Below the pieces are notes generated by a model that was not told where the DNA came from, ran no database searches, and saw nothing but the letters and a program-made list of their open reading frames with translations. Below are positions 42,135 to 45,402 of a stretch of 45,402 bases of DNA, one piece after another. The stretch is from assembly GCA_002299555.1 (NCBI GenBank), contig DBOL01000003.1:7243-52644 (forward strand), given 5' to 3'. This DNA is from Candidatus Aminicenantes bacterium UBA647. Its GTDB lineage: Bacteria > Acidobacteriota > Aminicenantia > UBA2199. The translations under genes and the position numbers were made by a program. Numbering within the stretch: the first letter of the stretch is position 1; each line of letters opens with the position of its first letter.

Positions 42135-42319
42135 CACTAAAATATCCTTCTTATGAATATTAAACAACTTCATCCGGAAAGTATTAATCATTTTTTAACA
42201 AAACATACGTAAAACAGCATTAATTCTTAAAATTTCGATGCTCTGAGGGTTTACTTTTGGCTGGTGAAATGATAGTATTCTCAGAACTATATAATTTAAA
42301 AGGTGCCGTCTCGTTCTCA

Positions 42320-44074
42320 ATGGAAATAAAGGATCAAATTAAAAGAAGTGTTTCTATTACAGATGTAGTTCAGAGTTATGGACTTGATCTGAAACCGGCA
42401 GGAAAAAACTATAAAGCACTTTGTCCGTTTCATACAGAAAAAACTCCTTCATTTTTTATTAAACCGGAGTCGGATTCATTTGCCTGTTATGGATGCAATA
42501 AGTTCGGCGATGTATTCACTTTTGTTCAGAATATGGAGAATATTGGTTTTGTGGAAGCTATGAACCTGATCATTGAAAAGTTTAACATACCTGTAGAAAA
42601 GAAGAAGGGATTTAACTATTCCAGAGAAAAAAAATATTCTGTAATAAATGATATTGCCCTCAAATATTTTTCAGGCAACCTCTCAGGCTCGGGAGAAGGG
42701 AATAAAGCCATGGAATATTTGAGAGCCCGTGACATTTCACAAAAAACAATAAATGACTTCTCACTCGGATATGCTCTAAACAAATGGGACGGATTTCTGA
42801 ATTTTGCAAAAAACAAATCACTTGATCTGGATATGTGCATTGAATTGGGACTCCTGATAAAAAACAGCAAGGGAGAGGTCTATGACCGTTTCAGAGGCCG
42901 TATAATCTTCCCTATTTTTTCAGAATCGGGAAATGTGATCGGATTCGGGGGGAGGACCATCTCTGATGACAAGATCAAATATCTTAACTCTCCGGAAACG
43001 CCATTGTTCACCAAGGGGAAAAACCTTTACGGATTTAATATAACAAAACAATTCATGAGAGAAAAAAAATCTTCAATACTTGTTGAAGGATATTTTGACG
43101 TTATTTCGTTGTATCAGCACGGGATCAAAAATGTCTCCGCATCACTTGGGACAGCATTGACACCTTCACAAATACATCTCCTGAGAAGAGTTTCAGATGA
43201 GATATTCATTGCCTACGATTCAGATGATGCCGGTATAGATGCTACTATAAGAGGAATTGAACGGATGTTCGAGCAAAATATGAATCCGAACGTCTTTAAT
43301 TTAAAAGGTGAAAAAGATCCCGATGATTTTATCAGGAAATACGGATCCGAAGAGTTCTACGAGACAGCAGGATCTTCTGAAGATGGCTTAAGGTTCATCA
43401 TCAATACATTAACAAAAAAATATAATACGGATATCCCTGAAAAAAAGAGAGATGCAGTAAATCAAGTTGCACAATATATTAATAAATTCGATGATCCGAT
43501 AGTTAAAGAGGGATACATTACTATTGCAGCAGATTTTTTCAATGTAAACGAGAAAGAACTCGACTTTTCAAAAGCAATCCCTGCAAGAGACTCCAAATCA
43601 CAGAAGCCGGTAGAGTTGCTCACATCCGAGAAGATATTGTTGCAGTCCATCCTGAAAGAACCTTCATTCATAAGTATGATTGAACCACTATTTAATTCAC
43701 GCTTGTACTCAGTCTTGAACATTGGAAATCTATTAAAGAAAATATTCTCAAATTATGCCTCAGAGAATAACATGAACTATGATCTCCTTCAGGAAGAGTT
43801 GAGCCCTGCTGAGAATATCACATTGAGAATAGTGTTTGACAGTGTTGATGAAATTTCAGGAGATATAAGTATTTTGGAAAAAAACATTGAATCTTCAATG
43901 ATAAATTTTTTCAGATTATTAAATGAAGTAGAGATCTCTGAGATAGGGAAAAAGATAAAAAGAGCAGAAAGAGACGGAAACATCGAAGAGATCAAAAAAC
44001 TTATTATCATTAAAAATAAGTTTAACCAGCAAAAATATAAAGTCTCATTAGGAGGAGATATTGCCAAACAGTAA
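42320..44074 (+). CDS. dnaG: DNA primase
   Basis: A 584-residue bacterial primase that makes RNA primers at the replication fork. The zinc-binding domain uses Cys35, His38, Cys56 and Cys59 (CPFH...CYGC). The RNA polymerase domain has GRIIFPIFSESGNVIGFGGR, and the TOPRIM fold has ILVEGYFDVI and YDSDDAG. The C-terminal helicase-binding region follows from about residue 420. I chose the ATG at 42320, which matches the usual start of the zinc domain; a TTG at 42257 would add 21 residues not typical for the family. A TATAAT (42290-42295) lies in the leader. It overlaps rpoD by 14 bases. Confidence 0.94.
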   Translation: MEIKDQIKRSVSITDVVQSYGLDLKPAGKNYKALCPFHTEKTPSFFIKPESDSFACYGCNKFGDVFTFVQNMENIGFVEAMNLIIEKFNIPVEKKKGFNYSREKKYSVINDIALKYFSGNLSGSGEGNKAMEYLRARDISQKTINDFSLGYALNKWDGFLNFAKNKSLDLDMCIELGLLIKNSKGEVYDRFRGRIIFPIFSESGNVIGFGGRTISDDKIKYLNSPETPLFTKGKNLYGFNITKQFMREKKSSILVEGYFDVISLYQHGIKNVSASLGTALTPSQIHLLRRVSDEIFIAYDSDDAGIDATIRGIERMFEQNMNPNVFNLKGEKDPDDFIRKYGSEEFYETAGSSEDGLRFIINTLTKKYNTDIPEKKRDAVNQVAQYINKFDDPIVKEGYITIAADFFNVNEKELDFSKAIPARDSKSQKPVELLTSEKILLQSILKEPSFISMIEPLFNSRLYSVLNIGNLLKKIFSNYASENNMNYDLLQEELSPAENITLRIVFDSVDEISGDISILEKNIESSMINFFRLLNEVEISEIGKKIKRAERDGNIEEIKKLIIIKNKFNQQKYKVSLGGDIAKQ

Positions 44075-45402
44075 AACCGAAACAGTGAAAAAAACCGCTA
44101 AGAAGAAAGAGAACACTAAAAAAACGGATACAACAATTTCCTCGAAAATGTATGATGAACTAATAGAATTATCTAAAAGGAATGACAATAAAATAGAGCG
44201 GGTGGATTTCACCAGATTTCTTGAAGAGAACAATCTGATGAAACAGAAGAAAGAGATCACCTTAAGGCTGAGCACTCTGAGTATAAAAATAGCCAGAAAA
44301 AAATCGGTCATGAATGCTGAAAAGCTCAAACAGTACAACAGCTATTTGACAGAATATAAGAAGGAACTCAAATCAATTGTAAGGCGTTCAAAAAAACATT
44401 TCGGAATAGTTGAGAACACCTATATATCCAGCCTTTTTGATAGCGAAGAGGTGATCAAAACAAATCTGAAATTTCTTAAACTCTTTTTAAAAGAGAATGA
44501 GATCAAACTTGTCAATCTCCCGAAACCAAAAACAACATCTCCGGGACAGGAGAAAAGTGATATAGTCGGAGATCCCGTAAGACAATACCTCAGAGAGATG
44601 GGAGGGGTCAACCTGCTCTCAAGAAGTGAAGAGGTCGTAATAGCAAAAAAGATCGAAAGGGGAGAAAAAAAAGTCGTCAAGGCCCTTTCGAAAACAAATA
44701 TTGTCCTCAATTCCGTGATCGATCTTGGTGTTGATATTCTTGAAGGTGTAAAAGATATCGATGATGTAATTGATGTTAACGAAGATATCCTGGATGAATC
44801 AAAGAAACAAAGAGTAAGGAACCATTTCCTGAAGCAATTTGAAACCTTAAACCAACTAAAGAGAGAACTTAAGGGAGATAAAAAGAATAAATCATCCAAT
44901 TTTTCCATCGCCAAGAAAATGGTCGAGATCACCCAGTTGATCCAAAGCATGTCGTTGAGACAGGAACATAAGAAAACATTCATGTACCGGATAAAACAGC
45001 TGAAAGAGAATTATACACATATTCAGGGAAGGATCAACAAGCTGGGATTAGAATCAGCCGGCAAAAAAGGGAAAGAATTAAAGAATCTGAAAGAAGAGAT
45101 CGCAAACTACGAAAACAGACTTGATGGACTTAATAAAAAATATGATATCACCCCGGAGGATCTATTCAAGACCTGTAAAGATATTGAGAACGGTCAAAGA
45201 CTTATTGAGTTCTCAAAAAATGATCTTGTTGAATCCAACCTCAGACTTGTAGTATCAATTGCAAAAAAATATATTAACAGAGGACTCCAATTCTCAGATC
45301 TTATACAGGAAGGCAATATAGGCCTCATGAAAGCTGTCGAAAAGTTTGAATACCAGAGGGGCTATAAATTCTCAACTTATGCAACATGGTGGATAAGGCA
45401 GG
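44061..45402 (+). CDS. rpoD: Primary sigma factor RpoD, 3' end cut by window edge
   Basis: The housekeeping sigma factor; 447 codons are visible and the frame runs off the window. The start is a TTG at 44061 within the end of dnaG, supported by GGAGGAG three to five bases upstream. Region 1.2 is DPVRQYLREMGGVNLLSRSE, a long non-conserved insert of about 200 residues follows, and region 2 reads NLRLVVSIAKKYINRGL, FSDLIQEGNIGLMKAVEKF and FSTYATWWIRQ at the edge. The N-terminal 170 residues are lysine-rich and hold two 1.1-like segments. The dnaG-rpoD order is a widespread bacterial arrangement. Confidence 0.95.
   Translation, partial: MPNSKTETVKKTAKKKENTKKTDTTISSKMYDELIELSKRNDNKIERVDFTRFLEENNLMKQKKEITLRLSTLSIKIARKKSVMNAEKLKQYNSYLTEYKKELKSIVRRSKKHFGIVENTYISSLFDSEEVIKTNLKFLKLFLKENEIKLVNLPKPKTTSPGQEKSDIVGDPVRQYLREMGGVNLLSRSEEVVIAKKIERGEKKVVKALSKTNIVLNSVIDLGVDILEGVKDIDDVIDVNEDILDESKKQRVRNHFLKQFETLNQLKRELKGDKKNKSSNFSIAKKMVEITQLIQSMSLRQEHKKTFMYRIKQLKENYTHIQGRINKLGLESAGKKGKELKNLKEEIANYENRLDGLNKKYDITPEDLFKTCKDIENGQRLIEFSKNDLVESNLRLVVSIAKKYINRGLQFSDLIQEGNIGLMKAVEKFEYQRGYKFSTYATWWIRQ

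Noticed and set aside
42257..42319. TTG start extending dnaG by 21 residues
   Set aside because: The added residues do not match the usual primase N-terminus, and a TATAAT lies within them. The ATG at 42320 fits the family.
42097..42319. Additional gene in the recD2-dnaG gap
   Set aside because: No frame with a start signal and protein-like composition was found. The gap holds the recD2 promoter and probably the dnaG leader; its AT-rich sequence is otherwise unremarkable.
44420..44983. 187-codon minus-strand frame opposite rpoD
   Set aside because: The plus strand encodes clear sigma-70 region 1.2 and the insert; the minus frame is Phe/Ser-rich shadow sequence.
1..45402. tRNA, rRNA or CRISPR loci
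   Set aside because: Gaps between genes are too short (the largest is under 300 bases), and none contains clover-leaf-like or regularly spaced repeat sequence that I could see.

Overview
The window is a compact, AT-rich bacterial chromosome segment with about 37 protein-coding genes on both strands. Gaps are very short and I found no rRNA, tRNA, CRISPR array or intact insertion sequence. Several proteins look like outer-membrane beta-barrels or Sec-exported proteins, so the cell is probably Gram-negative (diderm). The NAD-linked PyrD/PyrK dihydroorotate dehydrogenase, HemW and an arginine deiminase suit an anaerobic or facultative life. Sulfatase-like/TPR fusions, PKD-repeat exported proteins and the conserved protein at 13579-14634 recall Acidobacteriota, Aminicenantia or deltaproteobacterial relatives. 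I cannot assign a phylum from the sequence alone.

Layout. 1-2328 (-): pyrF (cut by the window edge), pyrD and pyrK. 2420-6210 (+): a DUF4139 protein, an exported rhodanese, a MauE/DoxX-like membrane protein and an M29 aminopeptidase. 6215-8567 (-): a PC4-like DNA-binding protein, mgtE and recO. 8704-12195 (+): a SPASM protein with no radical SAM core, pgsA, a lone receiver domain, a TIGR01212 radical SAM protein, a sulfotransferase and a small DUF3467-like protein. 12204-14634: a membrane protein (-), then a RodZ-like protein and its partner (+). 14637-16582 (-): pepD and yjbQ. 16627-20949 (+): polyprenyl synthase, sugar nucleotidyltransferase and a sulfatase-fold/TPR protein. 20961-22223 (-): arginine deiminase.

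22359-32901 is the most unusual part. An ECF sigma factor and a zinc-finger anti-sigma factor (-) face a run of four exported-protein genes (+): a TPR-CHAT protein, an eight-repeat PKD protein, a large outer-membrane barrel and a second PKD protein that shares a C-terminal module with the first. I propose this as a candidate envelope system of unknown function. It is followed by an exported ankyrin-repeat protein, a DUF4198 protein with a very small exported ORF upstream, a porin-like barrel and a small secreted protein. The window ends with recD2-trmJ-hemW (-) and the conserved dnaG-rpoD pair (+, rpoD cut by the edge).

Two genome-style features recur. Many genes have a recognisable -35/-10 promoter whose -10 box lies only 5-7 bases before the start codon, with no Shine-Dalgarno sequence, which predicts leaderless mRNAs. 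Convergent genes meet with 1-11 bases between stop codons and no visible intrinsic terminator.
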